Assembly (NCBI GenBank): GCA_023954475.1
Contig: JAMLHW010000003.1
Location: forward strand, 186,001 to 250,000
Direction of reading: 5' to 3'
From: Anaerolineae bacterium
GTDB taxonomy: Bacteria; Chloroflexota; Anaerolineae; Promineifilales; Promineifilaceae
Length of the DNA: 64,000 nt
Shown: in pieces, positions 62,300-64,000 of the stretch
Layout of the letters: each line of letters opens with the position of its first letter
How positions within the stretch are numbered: the stretch's first letter is position 1
Notes under the pieces: model-generated
What the model was told of the DNA's origin: nothing
Seen by the model: only the letters and a program-made list of their open reading frames with translations
The model's database searches: none
Made by a program: the position numbers and the translations under genes

Positions 62300-63628
62300 A
62301 TGAACACGACACGTATGAGGATCGGCGGCGGTATCGGCCGAATTTCCGGCACAATGCCGCAGCGCGGTCGACAGGAATGGCTCCTGTTGCTCGTTGCTGC
62401 CGGGTTTGTGCTCGTCAATGCCGTGTCACTGACTCTGGTCAATAACGACAGGTTAACGTGGGAAGCATTGTGGCGTATTGGTATCTGGCTGGGCTTGTTG
62501 GTGATTGCCGTTGTCATCGTCACACGGTTGCAGCCGACCCACGATCCCTTCCTGTTGCCGGTTTACGGCCTGCTGACGGGTTGGGGATTGCTGCTGCAGG
62601 CACGATTGGCACCGAATTTTATCGGCCGACAATTGATCTGGTACGCTTTAGGCACAGGCGTCATCGTCCTCCTTGCTGTTTCACCGCTCAATCTCGATTT
62701 ATTGCGTCGCTATCGCTATACCTTGCTGCTTGGTGGTATCGTTCTACTCGGCGCGACATTGCTCTTCGGGGTCAATCCATCCGGCTACGGTGCGGCGCTA
62801 TGGTTGCCGATTCCTCTGGTTGGGTCTGTTTATTTTCAGCCGTCTGAATTGCTCAAATTGCTGATTATCATCTTTTTCGCCGGTTACTTTGCCGATCGCG
62901 GAGCGCTCTTTGCCGGGCGCACGCCCCATTGGAAAGCAATTATGCGCGCCATCGGGCCACTGCTCGTCATGTGGGGTTTTTGTGTCGGGCTACTCATCTG
63001 GCAGCGCGATTTGGGCGCCGCGGCGATTTTCTTTATCCTGTTCCTCAGTATGTTGTATCTGGCGAGCGGCAATCGGCGCACAGTAGTAGCCGGACTCGTG
63101 TTGCTGATGTTGTTTGGTTTGCTCGGTTATTTTTTGTTTGACGTCGTTGCCCTACGCGTCGATGCATGGTGGAATCCGTGGCCAGACGCTGACGATCGCG
63201 CCTACCAGATCGTGCAATCACTTTATGCTATTGTCAACGGGGGTGTCATCGGACAGGGGATTGGTCAGGGTTTTCCGACCTACATTCCGGTCGTTCATTC
63301 TGACTTCGCCTTTGCCGCCGTCGCCGAGGAATGGGGTTTGATTGGCTCGATGACGATGCTGGGTAGCTTTGTCTTTCTGGTTTATCGTGGCATGCGCATT
63401 GCCGGTCGTCAACGCGGTTCATTTGCGAGCTATCTGGCTGCAGGGATGACGGTGTTGTTGGGATCGCAAGCACTGTTGATCATGGGCGGTGTGACGAAGT
63501 TGTTGCCGCTGACAGGTGTGACGGTGCCGTTTGTCAGCTATGGCGGCAGTTCGTTTTTACTCAACAGTGTGATTTTAGGCTTGCTGTTGTATCTTTCGGC
63601 CGAATCCAATACGACGAGCGATGAATAA
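62300..63628 (+). CDS. FtsW/RodA/SpoVE family (SEDS) peptidoglycan polymerase
   Basis: This 442-residue polytopic protein has about ten membrane segments. Conserved SEDS features are YFQPSELLKLLIIIFFAGYFADRG (the polymerase loop Glu), WQRDLGAAAIFFI, YQIVQSLYAIVNGGVIGQGIGQG, and the C-terminal LPLTGVTVPFVSYGGSSFL. It polymerises lipid II glycan chains with a partner transpeptidase. The partner starts 8 bases before this gene's stop (63621), so translation is coupled. The sequence alone does not settle RodA versus FtsW. ATG 62300 is the first plausible start. Confidence 0.92.
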   Translation: MNTTRMRIGGGIGRISGTMPQRGRQEWLLLLVAAGFVLVNAVSLTLVNNDRLTWEALWRIGIWLGLLVIAVVIVTRLQPTHDPFLLPVYGLLTGWGLLLQARLAPNFIGRQLIWYALGTGVIVLLAVSPLNLDLLRRYRYTLLLGGIVLLGATLLFGVNPSGYGAALWLPIPLVGSVYFQPSELLKLLIIIFFAGYFADRGALFAGRTPHWKAIMRAIGPLLVMWGFCVGLLIWQRDLGAAAIFFILFLSMLYLASGNRRTVVAGLVLLMLFGLLGYFLFDVVALRVDAWWNPWPDADDRAYQIVQSLYAIVNGGVIGQGIGQGFPTYIPVVHSDFAFAAVAEEWGLIGSMTMLGSFVFLVYRGMRIAGRQRGSFASYLAAGMTVLLGSQALLIMGGVTKLLPLTGVTVPFVSYGGSSFLLNSVILGLLLYLSAESNTTSDE

Positions 63629-64000
63629 TCTCAATACACCGCGCCATTATACCTCCGGTCTGGGCATTGTTCTGATCCTGTGCCTGTTTGCCGTCGGCGC
63701 CTACCTGTTCTATTGGGTCGCGCTGCGCAGCGATATGCTGCTCAACGAAGACAATCCGCGTCTGGTCGAAGCCGAACTGCGCATCCAACGCGGGGAAATT
63801 CGCGATGCACGCGGAACTATACTGGCTGAATCGGTCGGCCCGGAAAGCCGTCTGGAACGGGTCTATCCGTTTAGCGCAATAGGCCCTGCGGTTGGTTACT
63901 ATTCGCTCGTGCACGGCACAGCGGGGATTGAGGAGGGCCAGGACACCATTTTGCGCGGCGAAACGGACGATTTTTGGCAGGCGTGGCAGCGCGACTTGTT
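63621..64000 (+). CDS. N-terminus of a class B penicillin-binding protein (continues past the window)
   Basis: ATG 63621 overlaps the end of the SEDS gene by 8 bases, and the frame stays open to base 64000 (about 126 residues shown). One membrane anchor (LGIVLILCLFAVGAYLFYWVAL) follows a short cytoplasmic tail. RLVEAELRIQRGEIRDARGTILAE is the start of the pedestal domain of class B transpeptidases. The catalytic Ser-x-x-Lys region lies outside the window. SEDS and class B proteins work as a pair in cell-wall synthesis. Confidence 0.85.
   Translation, partial: MNNLNTPRHYTSGLGIVLILCLFAVGAYLFYWVALRSDMLLNEDNPRLVEAELRIQRGEIRDARGTILAESVGPESRLERVYPFSAIGPAVGYYSLVHGTAGIEEGQDTILRGETDDFWQAWQRDL

Overview
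This window looks like a chromosomal segment of a member of the Chloroflexota, probably in or near Anaerolineae/Ardenticatenia. That is an inference from gene content: huge secreted proteins with a single C-terminal membrane anchor or a terminal Tyr-Leu/Met-Pro tail, a fused CbiM-CbiQ nickel/cobalt permease, a YbiT-like ABC-F protein, and an FtsW/RodA-PBP pair. No rRNA, tRNA, CRISPR array, transposase or phage gene was seen. The most striking global feature is an iterated palindrome, TCGGCCGA, found about 115 times by eye, inside genes on both strands. It is nearly absent from a few genes, notably the 4.8-kb secreted-protein gene at 3355-8187.

Region 1 (1-16038): the tail of a helicase-associated protein, a thioredoxin-like lipoprotein and a methyltransferase. 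Then comes a scattered set of genes of the kind found in lasso-type RiPP clusters: a PqqD-like protein, a 30-residue Ser-terminated peptide with its own promoter and terminator, an HPr-kinase-like protein, a signal-peptidase-like protein and a nucleotidyltransferase. They are interleaved with two giant secreted proteins, one a gingipain-like (C25) protease. No cyclase gene is visible.

Region 2 (16039-35300): mostly housekeeping and envelope genes. These include a cysteine-free uracil-DNA glycosylase homologue, a secreted metalloprotease, DUF2071, an FRG protein, ABC-F, a family II pyrophosphatase, an FkbM methyltransferase, a HI0933-type flavoprotein, phosphoglucomutase, a surface beta-helix protein broken by two compensating frameshifts, a sulfurtransferase and a PKD/CAP surface protein. 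A glycosyltransferase and two sulfotransferases follow.

Region 3 (35282-51040, minus strand): a tightly coupled ten-gene nonribosomal peptide operon. A stand-alone adenylation domain, a free carrier protein and an acyl-CoA-dehydrogenase-like flavoprotein resemble the triads that oxidise a carrier-bound amino acid in pyrrole and anatoxin pathways. The next synthetase has an adenylation domain with an asparagine-like code, interrupted between motifs A8 and A9 by a complete PP-loop ATPase domain of the N-acetyl-sugar-amidotransferase type. The following module's adenylation domain is broken at the same point into three genes: C-A(N), a free methyltransferase, then A(C)-PCP. A C-PCP-TE protein ends the line, and a PhyH oxygenase and an unknown 193-residue protein begin the operon. 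This is the best candidate for an undescribed system.

Region 4 (51116-64000): metal handling (NicO-type transporter; lipoprotein, NikL-like protein, CbiM-CbiQ fusion and CbiO behind a Fur-family regulator), a membrane SGNH-like protein, a two-domain fasciclin protein, an ornithine-cyclodeaminase-like enzyme, methylthioadenosine phosphorylase, and the start of an FtsW/RodA-PBP operon that runs off the end.
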